The notes under the pieces were generated by a model. That model saw nothing but the letters and a program-made list of their open reading frames with translations, searched no databases and was not told the origin of the DNA. Positions 24,648 through 34,938 of a DNA stretch of 64,000 nt are shown piece by piece; the stretch's first letter is position 1; each line of letters begins with the position of its first letter. The stretch spans positions 1,178,001 through 1,242,000 of the forward strand of contig CAWCEP010000005.1 in the NCBI GenBank assembly GCA_963794615.1. Direction: 5' to 3'. The DNA is from Chersky-840 sp963794615 (lineage in GTDB: Bacteria > Actinomycetota > Acidimicrobiia > Acidimicrobiales > UBA8190). A program made the translations under genes and the position numbers.

Positions 24648-25541
24648 TCAACCGGGGCGGTGGCCCCGCGCCGCCGCCCACATGGCCTCGACGGGGGCGG
24701 CCCGGCCCGTCCACTGCTCGAGCGCCCGGGCGGCCTGGTGCACGAGCATCCCCAGCCCGCCCACGGCCACGGCGCCGCGCGCCGTCGCCGCGGCCAGCAG
24801 GGGCGTCTGCGCCGGGTGGTACACGAGGTCGGCCACCACCTGCCCCTCGTGCAGCGCGTCGGGGTCGACGGGGAGCCGGCCCGACGGATTCGCCCCGGCG
24901 CCCGCCATGCCCATCGGCGTGGCCTGGACCACGAGCTCGGCCCCGGTGACATCGGCGGCCGACCCCACCCGACCCACCGCACCGGCCAGGGCGGCGGCGG
25001 CCTCGGCGCGCGCCGCGGTCCGGTTCAGGACCACGACATCGGCGGCACCGGCGTCGGCCAGGGCCAGGACCACGGCGCGCGCCGCGCCGCCGGCACCGAT
25101 CACGAGACAGCGCCTGGCACCGGGGTCGAACCCGGCCCCTCGTCGCAAGGCGGCCAAGAATCCCGCCCCGTCGGTCGAGTCACCGACCAACGCCCCGTCG
25201 CGCCGGCTCACGCAGTTGACCGCCCCGAGCCGACGCGCCACGTCGGTGGTGTCGTCCACCGCCGCGAAGGCGCCTTCTTTGTGCGGCATGGTGACCGACA
25301 ACCCCGCGATCCGCAGGGCGCGCATCCCGGTGAGCGCGTCAGCGGTGGAACCGGCCGCGACGGGGAACGCCACCGACACCCAGTCGAGGCCGAGGGCGTC
25401 GAAGGCGGCGTTGTGCAACAACGGCGACAGCGAATGGGCGATGGGGTCCCCGATCACCCCGACGACGGTGGAAGCCCCGCTGGGCCAGGTCGGCGACGAT
25501 CGGGTCGGCGACGATCGGGTCGGATCCCCTCCATGCGGCAC
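24648..25541 (-). CDS. aroE: Shikimate dehydrogenase
   Basis: AroE reduces 3-dehydroshikimate with NADPH in aromatic amino acid synthesis. The 297-residue protein shows the shikimate-binding SLSP motif (IAHSLSPLLHNAAF), the catalytic lysine in LSVTMPHKEGAF, Asp in GDSTDGAGFLAAL, the Rossmann GAGGAARAV loop and the NADP-specificity NRT motif. GTG 25541 is the only reasonable start, 5 bases after the mltG stop. It gives about 27 extra N-terminal residues containing a doubled PTRSS unit that reflects a 15-base tandem repeat. The gene closes the alaS-ruvX-mltG-aroE operon, an order also known in mycobacteria. Confidence 0.95.
   Translation of the reverse strand: MPHGGDPTRSSPTRSSPTWPSGASTVVGVIGDPIAHSLSPLLHNAAFDALGLDWVSVAFPVAAGSTADALTGMRALRIAGLSVTMPHKEGAFAAVDDTTDVARRLGAVNCVSRRDGALVGDSTDGAGFLAALRRGAGFDPGARRCLVIGAGGAARAVVLALADAGAADVVVLNRTAARAEAAAALAGAVGRVGSAADVTGAELVVQATPMGMAGAGANPSGRLPVDPDALHEGQVVADLVYHPAQTPLLAAATARGAVAVGGLGMLVHQAARALEQWTGRAAPVEAMWAAARGHRPG
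25489..25523 (-). repeat. 15-base tandem repeat in the aroE 5' end
   Basis: gtcggcgacgatcgg occurs at 25489-25503 and 25504-25518, with a partial third copy. It encodes the repeated PTRSS in the non-conserved N-terminus of AroE, so copy-number changes would be tolerated in frame. Confidence 0.85.
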
Positions 25542-25546
25542 GGGCC

Positions 25547-26695
25547 CTACCCCAGGCCCCGGCTCTGGGCCAGACGCTCGTTGGCCTGTTGTCCGGCGAA
25601 GGTGGAGGAGAAGGCCTCGGTCCCGTCCTTGGACACCACCACGAAGTAGAGCCAGTCCCCCGGCGTGGGCGCCAGGGCCGCTTGCAGCGAGGCCTTGTCC
25701 GGGAAGCAGATGGGCGTGGGGGTGAGCCCGGCGTGCAGGTAGGTGTTGTACGGCGTGTTGAGCGCCAGGTCGGCGGAGGTCACGCGCCCCCCGTCGCGAT
25801 GCTCGGAGTAGAGCACCGTCGAGTCCATCTGCAGCGGTGTGCCGCGCGCCAGGCGGTTGTAGATCACCCGTGCCACCTTGCCCAGGTTCTTCTGGTACAC
25901 GCCTTCTTTCTCCACGATCGACGCGATCGTGATCGCCTGGTAGGGGGTCACGCCCACCGCGGCCGCCCCGCTGGTGAGCGACACGGCACCGGCGAGGGTG
26001 TCGAAGCGGGCGATCATGTCCTGGAGCAGCGTCTGGTCCGACTCCCGCGGCACGACCTGGTACGTCCCCGTCCCCACCAGGCCGTCGAGGTTGGTCGAGC
26101 CCACCGGTTCGAAGGGCGAACGGACCGTGCCCGAGTTGGCCAGGGCGAGGAAGTGCGAAGGGTCGTGCCCGGCGACCTCTCCCACCTGGGTCGCCACCTC
26201 GTTGATGGTGAAGCCGGGCAGCACCGTCACGCTCGAGACGTTGGGCCCCGCCGCCAGGACGGCGCGGACATCGGCGAAGGAGTCGTGACGGCGCAGGAGG
26301 TAGCTGCCCGGTTGGACCGTGGGGGTGCCGTGCAGGGTCAGGTAGACGCGAAAGGCCAGCGAATTGTCGACGACGTGGTCGCGCACGAGCGATCCGGTGA
26401 TGGTGCCCATCGACGACCCCGGCGCCACGGCCACCACGACCTGGGCCCCCCCGGGACCTCCCAGCTGGCTCTGGTACCACGCCACGGCCCCCACCACGAG
26501 GGCCAGGACCACGACGGCGGCGAACGCCAACCGGGTGCGTCGACGCCGGTACACCTCGGGCCGGGCCCGCCTGTGGCCGCCATGGCGCGGTCCGGGCCGG
26601 CGTGCACCCGCCGGCGGGGAGGGGCGCTCCCCGCCGGGCCCCGGGCCGGCGTCAGCCCTCGCCGCGGTCGTGGGCCGGCCGTCGCCGTCACGCAT
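25547..26695 (-). CDS. mltG: Endolytic murein transglycosylase
   Basis: MltG cuts nascent glycan strands at the cytoplasmic membrane. The 382-residue protein has a basic, Pro/Gly-rich cytosolic N-terminus (about 1-50), one membrane helix (AFAAVVVLALVVGAVAWY), a LysM-like region with PGSYLL, and the YceG catalytic domain. That domain has the catalytic Glu in ITIASIVEKEGV, NRLARGTPLQMDSTVLY, and the ending SPYNTY-type (here NTPYNTYLHAGLTPTPICFP) motif. The ATG at 26695 overlaps the ruvX end by 8 bases; a longer frame to 26803 runs inside ruvX and is not used. Confidence 0.93.
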   Translation of the reverse strand: MRDGDGRPTTAARADAGPGPGGERPSPPAGARRPGPRHGGHRRARPEVYRRRRTRLAFAAVVVLALVVGAVAWYQSQLGGPGGAQVVVAVAPGSSMGTITGSLVRDHVVDNSLAFRVYLTLHGTPTVQPGSYLLRRHDSFADVRAVLAAGPNVSSVTVLPGFTINEVATQVGEVAGHDPSHFLALANSGTVRSPFEPVGSTNLDGLVGTGTYQVVPRESDQTLLQDMIARFDTLAGAVSLTSGAAAVGVTPYQAITIASIVEKEGVYQKNLGKVARVIYNRLARGTPLQMDSTVLYSEHRDGGRVTSADLALNTPYNTYLHAGLTPTPICFPDKASLQAALAPTPGDWLYFVVVSKDGTEAFSSTFAGQQANERLAQSRGLG

Positions 26696-27134
26696 CGTGA
26701 CCGCCGTCGCGTCGGGAGCGACCATCGAGCCATGCCTGGAGGAGGACGGCGGCCGCGCTCTGGTCGATCCGGGCGCGCTGGGCGCGACCGCGGCGACCCG
26801 CATCGCGCAGCGAACGCGCCGCGCTCACCGTCGTGAGGCGCTCATCGAAGGTCTCTACCGTCACACCGCGCGGAGTCAGGAACGCGGCCAGCTCGTCGGC
26901 ATCGGCCTGCGCCGCCAGGGCGGCCGGGCCACGCCGGCCGTTGAGGCTCAGGGGGAGGCCCACCACCACCCGGTGCGCACCGGCTTCGTCGACCACGGCC
27001 GCCAGCGCGTCCCAGTCGGCGGCGCGATCGCCACTGCGCTCGATCGTGGTGCGCGGCGAGGCGAGCGTCCCCGTGCCGTCGGAGACGGCGACACCGATGC
27101 GCCGCGCCCCGAGGTCGACCCCCACCACCCGCAC
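26688..27134 (-). CDS. ruvX: YqgF/RuvX-family Holliday-junction resolvase or pre-16S rRNA nuclease
   Basis: A 148-residue RNase H-fold protein. It opens with VGVDLGARRIGVAVSD, containing the first catalytic Asp. VVGLPLSLNGRRGP follows, then FDERLTTVSA with a Glu, and a final Asp in RIDQSAAAVLLQAWL. In E. coli YqgF matures the 16S rRNA 5' end; in mycobacteria it is described as a junction resolvase, so both names are possible. GTG 27134 is the only suitable start. It lies 24 bases after alaS and overlaps mltG. Confidence 0.92.
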   Translation of the reverse strand: MRVVGVDLGARRIGVAVSDGTGTLASPRTTIERSGDRAADWDALAAVVDEAGAHRVVVGLPLSLNGRRGPAALAAQADADELAAFLTPRGVTVETFDERLTTVSAARSLRDAGRRGRAQRARIDQSAAAVLLQAWLDGRSRRDGGHDA

Positions 27135-27158
27135 TGCGCTCAGGCCACCCGCACGGCG

Positions 27159-29720
<2,562 letters not shown>

Positions 29721-29729
29721 GATCGGACG

Positions 29730-29735
29730 ATCCTA
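29730..29735 (-). promoter_or_regulatory. Probable -10 element of the alaS operon
   Basis: TAGGAT ends 9 bases before ATG 29720; no ribosome site is visible. Confidence 0.5.
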
Positions 29736-29796
29736 CCGGCCGCCTTCGCCCACCCGGGGCGTGGTGCGCCCCGAACAGGGCTCCCAGCCAGCGTGT

Positions 29797-30069
29797 TCAG
29801 CGGCGCCGCACCGTCACGCGATCGCGGGCGGCCAGGTCGGTCCACAAGGCGTCCTGCCGTCGCTGGGCCTCGATCCGGCCCGTGTCCACGGCGTCGCGCA
29901 CCCGCTCGGCCGCACCCCGCCGGGTGCGCCCGACGATCGAGGCGACCTCGGTCGCCACCGCCGTGGGCCGCACACGCTGCGAGAGCCGCTCGACCCGGCG
30001 ACGCGTCCACACGGTGCCGCTCACACCGAGTGCGGCGCCGACGGCGAGCCACAGGGGCCGGCGGATCAA
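29797..30069 (-). CDS. Small single-helix membrane protein of unknown function
   Basis: A 90-residue, very basic protein with one hydrophobic segment near the N-terminus (RPLWLAVGAALGVSGTVW) followed by a charged cytosolic helix rich in Arg. Its TTG start (30069) overlaps the upstream stop as TTGA, a coupling arrangement also seen at the start of the S53 protease gene. A longer frame exists but overlaps the upstream gene entirely. Small proteins of this look often sit between rarA and alaS in actinobacteria; no function is known to me. Confidence 0.55.
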   Translation of the reverse strand: MIRRPLWLAVGAALGVSGTVWTRRRVERLSQRVRPTAVATEVASIVGRTRRGAAERVRDAVDTGRIEAQRRQDALWTDLAARDRVTVRRR

Positions 30070-30566
30070 CGCGGCGCCCCGGCGTGGCGACGGCGAGGTC
30101 GGGCCCGGCCCGGTGTGCCGTGCCCGTTGTCGGACGGGTCCTCGGGTCGAAGTGGATCGGCGCGGCGGGCCCGGCTCTTCGCCCCGGCCGCGGGCCGCGC
30201 ATCGGGGCCGGGGCGGCGCCCGAAGAACCGTCGCGTGGCACTGCCCAGCCCGGTGCTGTAGGCGAGGACCTTCACCACCGGGTTGGAGAAGGCGCGGTAG
30301 GCGAGGCGCGACGCCGAGTCCACCGTCGACGACACCGCCTCGGCCGAGTCGAGGACGTCGCCGACCCGCACCATCTCGGTGGCGGCCTGGTCGACGACCA
30401 CGCGCGCCCCGTGCACCAACGGCACCGTCTCTTGTCGCAACTCGTCGACGGCTCGGCCCAGCTCGCGCACGCGCCGGCTCAGCACGACCACGACCCCGAC
30501 GAGCACGAGCGATGCCGTGCCGGCGGCGATGGCGGCGACGAGCGCAGCGACGTTGTCGGCGGACAT
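30066..30566 (-). CDS. DUF948-like membrane-anchored helical protein
   Basis: A 166-residue protein with one N-terminal membrane helix (about 5-29: ALVAAIAAGTASLVLVGVVV). A long helical or coiled-coil section (about 30-85) follows, containing LGRAVDELRQETVPLVH. Next is a short hydrophobic FSNPVVKVLAYSTG block and a basic, Pro-rich disordered tail. The layout and the NPVVK-type block match DUF948 proteins of general-stress or envelope context. Function is unknown. The ATG lies 9 bases after TAGGCT and the stop couples to the next gene. Confidence 0.65.
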   Translation of the reverse strand: MSADNVAALVAAIAAGTASLVLVGVVVVLSRRVRELGRAVDELRQETVPLVHGARVVVDQAATEMVRVGDVLDSAEAVSSTVDSASRLAYRAFSNPVVKVLAYSTGLGSATRRFFGRRPGPDARPAAGAKSRARRADPLRPEDPSDNGHGTPGRARPRRRHAGAPR

Positions 30567-30575
30567 GGCGAGCCA

Positions 30576-30581
30576 AGCCTA
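30576..30581 (-). promoter_or_regulatory. Probable -10 element of the DUF948-like gene
   Basis: TAGGCT ends 9 bases before ATG 30566, in the short gap after the S53 protease gene. Confidence 0.45.
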
Positions 30582-30591
30582 CGGCGCCGGG

Positions 30592-32790
30592 TCAGGGAGC
30601 ACCGATTCCCACCATGGGCCGGGTGAGCCGGATGTCGCCGGTCGAACCGAAGAACCCGCCGTAGGTCCCACCGAAGGAGAAGATGCCCCCGTCCGATGCC
30701 ACCAACCAGTAGCCGTTGCCGTCGGGGGTGGCCGCCATGCCCACCACCGGCTTGGTGAGCCTGAGGTTGCCCGTCGACCCGTGGAAGGCGGCGTCGCCGA
30801 AGGAGAAGATGCCGCCGTCGGATGCCACCAACCAGTAGCCGCCCCCGTCGGGGGTGGTGGCCATCCCGACCACAGGCTTGGCGAGCACCGTGCCCCCCAT
30901 CGACCCGCGGAAGGCGGCGTCGCCGAAGGAGAAGATGCCGCCGTCGGACGCCACCAACCAGTAGCCGCCCCCGTCGGGGGTGGCCGCCATGCCCACGATC
31001 GGCTTGGTGAGCTTGATGTTGCCCGTCGAACCGTGGAAGGCCGCGTCGCCGAAGGAGAAGACGCCACCGTCGGAGGCGACGAGCCAGTAACCGCCCCCGT
31101 CGGGGGTGGCCGCCATACCCACCACCGGCTTGGTGAGCCTGAGGTTGCCCGTCGACCCGTGGAAGGCGGCGTCGCCGAAGGAGAAGATGCCGCCGTCGGA
31201 CGCCACCAACCAGTAGCCGTTGGAGGAGGGGGTCGAGGCCATGCCCACGATCGGTTGATCGAGCGGCCTACCCCCCATCGATCCGAAGTACCCCATCTGC
31301 CCAAAGGAGAAGACGCCGCCGTCGGATGCCACCGTCCGGTACCCCCGGGGCCCGAGATAGGTGAAGGGCATACTGCCGTCGAACCCGAGGGCGTCGGTGC
31401 CCGCCTTCACGATCACGTCCGTCGTCGCCCATCCCCCCGTGGGAGACACCGGGGTGACGACGGTCACCGACGACGACGTGAGCGCGGTGATCACGCCGGG
31501 GTTGCCGTTGCCGAAATCGACCTCGGTCACCCCCGACAGGTTCGACCCCGACACCGTCACGGTGGTGCCGCCCCCGGCCGGCCCCGACGACGCCGAGACC
31601 GCGCTCACCACGGGGCACGTCGCGCCCGGGGGGGCACGCAGGCGACCCACGAGCGCATTGGCGATCGGGGTGCCGAGCCCGGTAGCAGGGTCGTAGCCGG
31701 GGGTGGCCCGGTAGTACGGCCCGGCCGGGCTGCGGGGGGGGTTGCTCGGGGCCGAGCCGACCGGCTGGTTGTTGCCGACGGTGACGTCGTCGAAGACCGG
31801 GCTGCCCCCACACTGGGCCTGGTACAGGGTGGGGTTCATGAAGCCCACCGACGGTTGTCCGGCGTCGGCCAGGGCCACCAGCGCCGACCACAGCGGCGAC
31901 GACATGCTCGTCCCCCCGATGCGCACCCACCCCCCGCTGACGCACGAGCAGAAGATGGCGAGGCCGGTGCGGGGGTCGGCGTCCGACGCCACGTCGGGGA
32001 CCTCCCGGCACGACAACGTGCCCCCGCCCGAGCTGAAGGGACAGGGCTGCGCCCCGGTGAAGGGGTCTTGCGCCTTGGTATAGGAGCTCTGGACGCCCGG
32101 GCCCCGTTGCCACGCCGGCATGGTCCACGTGGTGGAGATCCCACCCCCACCCGTGCCCGTGAACAGGCCGGAGTTCCACACCGATTCGGTCGCGGGCGGC
32201 CCGAGGGCATCGAGGGTGGTCCCGCCGACGCCGGTCACCCACGGCTGGCTGGCGGGGTCGTCGACCTGGAGCCGAGCGTCGCTGGAGCTCGGAAAGCCGT
32301 AGCAGTCCTCGGACCCTTCGTCACCGGCGGCGGCCACCACCGTCTGGCCCTGGGCCACCGCCTGTTGGAACATCGAGGCCTCCGCCTCGATGTAGGCGGT
32401 CGGCAGCTGCGCTTCGCACTCCCCCCAACTGGTGGAGATCACCCCCGCGCTGTCGCTGTCGATCATGCGGGCGTAGGTGTCGAGGGGCCCCGTCCCGTTG
32501 TTGGGACCGACGTAGACCTTGACGTTCACGCTCGGCGCCATGCCGATGACCATCTCGATGTCGAGCGCCGCCTCACCCGCGCCGGAACCGGCGTTGGGGT
32601 TGGCGCCGTCCACGCTCACCGCGCTCACCGACGCGCCGATGGCCGGTGCGTAACAGTTCTTGAAGGCGTTGATGTCGGACTGGAGGAAGGGCTCCAACTC
32701 GTAGATGGCCACCGTCACGCCGGCGCCTTCGTCGCCCGAATAGAGGCTCGAGAACGAGTACGCCGATGCCAATTGGTCGACGGTGAGCGC
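30592..32790 (-). CDS. S53 (sedolisin/kumamolisin) protease: catalytic domain, IPT/TIG domain and six 42-residue repeats (downstream part of a frame-broken gene)
   Basis: This frame carries the mature part of a secreted acid serine protease. The S53 domain begins ALTVDQLASAYSFSSLY. It has the catalytic Glu and Asp in GEAALDIEM (about residues 330 and 334 of the restored protein), the serine in IGGTSMSSPLW (about 552), and the calcium-binding FDDVTVGNN and GYDPATGLGTP segments. A TIG-like domain follows (GPAGGGTTVTVSGSNLSGV). The end is six copies of a 42-residue unit with consensus GYWLVASDGGIFSFGDAAF. It joins the propeptide encoded at 32788-33560 after restoring one missing base near 32788-32797, giving about 989 residues. 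The repeat type is typical of Acidimicrobiia; its role (surface binding?) is unknown. Confidence 0.88.
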   Translation of the reverse strand, partial: ALTVDQLASAYSFSSLYSGDEGAGVTVAIYELEPFLQSDINAFKNCYAPAIGASVSAVSVDGANPNAGSGAGEAALDIEMVIGMAPSVNVKVYVGPNNGTGPLDTYARMIDSDSAGVISTSWGECEAQLPTAYIEAEASMFQQAVAQGQTVVAAAGDEGSEDCYGFPSSSDARLQVDDPASQPWVTGVGGTTLDALGPPATESVWNSGLFTGTGGGGISTTWTMPAWQRGPGVQSSYTKAQDPFTGAQPCPFSSGGGTLSCREVPDVASDADPRTGLAIFCSCVSGGWVRIGGTSMSSPLWSALVALADAGQPSVGFMNPTLYQAQCGGSPVFDDVTVGNNQPVGSAPSNPPRSPAGPYYRATPGYDPATGLGTPIANALVGRLRAPPGATCPVVSAVSASSGPAGGGTTVTVSGSNLSGVTEVDFGNGNPGVITALTSSSVTVVTPVSPTGGWATTDVIVKAGTDALGFDGSMPFTYLGPRGYRTVASDGGVFSFGQMGYFGSMGGRPLDQPIVGMASTPSSNGYWLVASDGGIFSFGDAAFHGSTGNLRLTKPVVGMAATPDGGGYWLVASDGGVFSFGDAAFHGSTGNIKLTKPIVGMAATPDGGGYWLVASDGGIFSFGDAAFRGSMGGTVLAKPVVGMATTPDGGGYWLVASDGGIFSFGDAAFHGSTGNLRLTKPVVGMAATPDGNGYWLVASDGGIFSFGGTYGGFFGSTGDIRLTRPMVGIGAP
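30600..31355 (-). repeat. Six tandem 126-bp (42-codon) repeats
   Basis: The marker gaaggagaag (diverged to aaaggagaag in the last) occurs in ccgaagg-type context starting at 30671, 30797, 30923, 31049, 31175 and 31301, exactly 126 bases apart each time. Central copies are nearly identical at DNA level and the outer ones have diverged, which suggests ongoing gain, loss or conversion in the centre. Confidence 0.95.
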
Positions 32791-33560
32791 GCCGCGCTCG
32801 AGCCGTCGGACTGGATCGTGTTCTCACACCCCGCCGTGGGGGTGGGCCCCGCCGCCCGGGGGGCGACACCGGCACCCGCCCCGGTCTGGCCCGTCGCCGA
32901 GTGGCCCGTCAGCGGCACCGCGACGGCGGAACGGACCAGTTGGGGCACCGGTCGGCTCAGGTCGTCGAGCCCCGTCACCCCGTAGAGGTCCCCCGCCAGC
33001 GCACTGGGCACGAGCGGCTCGGCATCGGGGGCGCGCACGATCCGGCCCGAGGGCAGGCGGTACTGCTCGAGGCCCACCGAGAAGGCCTCGTCCACCTGCG
33101 CGGCCGTCCCCGAGACGGGGACGATGAGCCCGTCACCCGACGTGGGCCCGACGCTGAGCCCGCGGCCCTCGAGCCAGGCGCGTACCGACGAGATGGTGGA
33201 CGGGCGGGGCCCGAAGGCCCGGGCGAACTCCCCCGGGGCGAGATAGTGCCGGAACGACGGCGTGCCCGGCGTCGACACCGCCGTGTCGAACGCGTCCAGC
33301 CCGGCCTGGTCGCGGGGCTTGAGCACCACGTCGCCGCGCACCACCGTGGCCGGGGCCACGGCGCGCAGCGCCCGGGCCCCGCTCGGGAGGGTGGGGACAC
33401 TGCGGGTGCTGCGCACCCAGGACCGGGGCGTCGACGGCGGCGCGGCGGCGCGCGCCCCCACCGCCGAGCCCGCCACCACGGCGGCCGTGACCGCCAGACA
33501 GGCGCCCGCCGCCGCGACCCGGCGCCGATGTCCGGCACGACCGAGGATCACAGCGCTCAA
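32788..33560 (-). CDS. S53 protease: signal peptide and activation propeptide (upstream part of a frame-broken gene)
   Basis: The first part of the S53 protease gene encodes a signal peptide (basic HRRR, then AAAGACLAVTAAVVAGSAVG, cleavage near ARAAA). The Pro-kumamolisin activation domain follows (about 50-235), with DVVLKPRDQAGLDAFDTAV, TPSFRHYLAPGEFARAFGP and a VDEAFSVGLEQYRL segment. The frame runs on into nonsense after CENTIQSDGSS because a base is missing near 32788-32797; the protease domain continues in the next frame. The start is either TTG 33560, overlapping the rarA stop as TTGA, or GTG 33551. Prodomains of this type keep the enzyme inactive until acidification. Confidence 0.85.
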
Positions 33561-34903
33561 TCTTCTCCGTCCTCGGGGTCGTCCCCCCCGACGCCACGGC
33601 GACGGCGCAGGCGTTCTCCGAGCGCCGCCTCCGCACCGTGCCCGCTGGGCTCGTAGTACACGTGCCCCGCCACCTGCGGTGGACGGTAGTCCTGTTCCAC
33701 CCAGCCCCGGGGGTCGTCGTGGGGATACCGGTACCCCTCGCCGTGCCCGAGCTCGGTCGCCGACCGGTAGCTGGCGTCGCGCAGGTGGGTGGGGACATCG
33801 GCCCGCGGCCCCTCGCGGGCGTCGGACCGGGCCCGCCCCAGGGCGGTGGTGACCCGGTTCGACTTGGGCGCGCACGCCAGGTAGACGACGGCCTGGGCCA
33901 GGTTGAGCTGGGCTTCGGGCAGGCCCACGAATTCCACCGCCCGGGCCGCGGCGTCGGCCACCACCAGGGCGAGGGGATCGGCCAGCCCGACGTCCTCGCT
34001 GGCCAGGATCACGAGGCGTCGGGCGATGAACCGGGCGTCTTCGCCGCCCTCGAGCATGCGGGCGAACCAGTACAGAGCGGCATCGGGGTCCGACCCCCGA
34101 ACGGACTTGATCAGCGCGCTCACCTGGTCGTAGTGGGCGTCGGCGCCCTGGTGCAGCAGCCGCCCCGCCCGGGCCCGGTCCACGACGGCGGCGGTGATGG
34201 GCTCCGCCCCCGCCAGGGCCACCGCCACCTCCAGGGTCCCGAGGGCGGCCCGGGCGTCGCCGTCGGCCACCGACACCATCGCCGCCACGGCGTCGTCGTC
34301 AGCCCGGGCCTGCTCGACCTCGAGGCCGCGCCGGATCACCTCGGCGATGTCCTCGTCCCCGAGCGGCTCCAGGCGCCACAACGTGGCCCGGCTCAGCAGG
34401 GGGGAATTGACGGAGAAGAACGGGTTCTCGGTGGTGGCCCCGATCAGGACCACGAGGCCCTCTTCCACCGCCGGGAGCAGGGCGTCCTGCTGCGACTTGT
34501 TGAACCGGTGGACCTCGTCGACGAAGAGGATGGTGCCCCGGCCCTGTTCGCCGAGCAGGCGACGGGCGTCGTCGATGGCGGCGCGCACGTCGGCGACGCC
34601 CGCGTTCACCGCCGAGAGGGGCACGAAGGCCTTGGCCGTGGTGGCCGCCACGACCTGAGCGAGCGTTGTCTTGCCCGTCCCGGCCGGTCCCCACAGGATC
34701 GCCGAGGTCAGGCGGTCCGCCTCGATGAGCACCCGCAGGGGCGCCTCGGGAGCGACCAGATGGCGCTGGCCCACGATGTCGTCGAGGGTCCGGGGCCGCA
34801 GCCGCGCCGCCAGCGGGGCCCGCTGCCGGAGCTGGTCGGCCGCGGCCTGGGCGAAGAGGTCAGGTGGTCCCGGGCCGCCTCGACGCGGTGCCCGGCTCGC
34901 CAT
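33557..34903 (-). CDS. rarA: Replication-associated recombination protein A (RarA/MgsA), AAA+ ATPase
   Basis: RarA acts at stalled replication forks. The 448-residue protein has a clamp-loader-like AAA+ domain with Walker A in WGPAGTGKTTLAQ, Walker B in ILFVDEVHRFNKSQQD, sensor 1 in LIGATTENPFF and the arginine-finger SPLLSRATLW. The MgsA C-terminal region has YWFARMLEGGEDARFIARRL and LACAPKSN, as in the tetramerising domain. The C-terminus is Asp/Gly-rich. It follows aspS by 35 bases, and its stop overlaps the S53 gene start. Confidence 0.96.
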   Translation of the reverse strand: MASRAPRRGGPGPPDLFAQAAADQLRQRAPLAARLRPRTLDDIVGQRHLVAPEAPLRVLIEADRLTSAILWGPAGTGKTTLAQVVAATTAKAFVPLSAVNAGVADVRAAIDDARRLLGEQGRGTILFVDEVHRFNKSQQDALLPAVEEGLVVLIGATTENPFFSVNSPLLSRATLWRLEPLGDEDIAEVIRRGLEVEQARADDDAVAAMVSVADGDARAALGTLEVAVALAGAEPITAAVVDRARAGRLLHQGADAHYDQVSALIKSVRGSDPDAALYWFARMLEGGEDARFIARRLVILASEDVGLADPLALVVADAAARAVEFVGLPEAQLNLAQAVVYLACAPKSNRVTTALGRARSDAREGPRADVPTHLRDASYRSATELGHGEGYRYPHDDPRGWVEQDYRPPQVAGHVYYEPSGHGAEAALGERLRRRRGVGGDDPEDGED

Positions 34904-34938
34904 CGGTGTGTCCGCTTCCCGGTCGCCGGGTGCCGGGC

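Noticed and set aside
30600..31355. CRISPR-like array
   Set aside because: Units are 126 bp, contiguous, in frame and protein-coding, with no spacers.
30379..32985. 868-codon plus-strand frame opposite the S53 protease
   Set aside because: Its repeats are the complement of the 126-bp coding repeats; no independent evidence.
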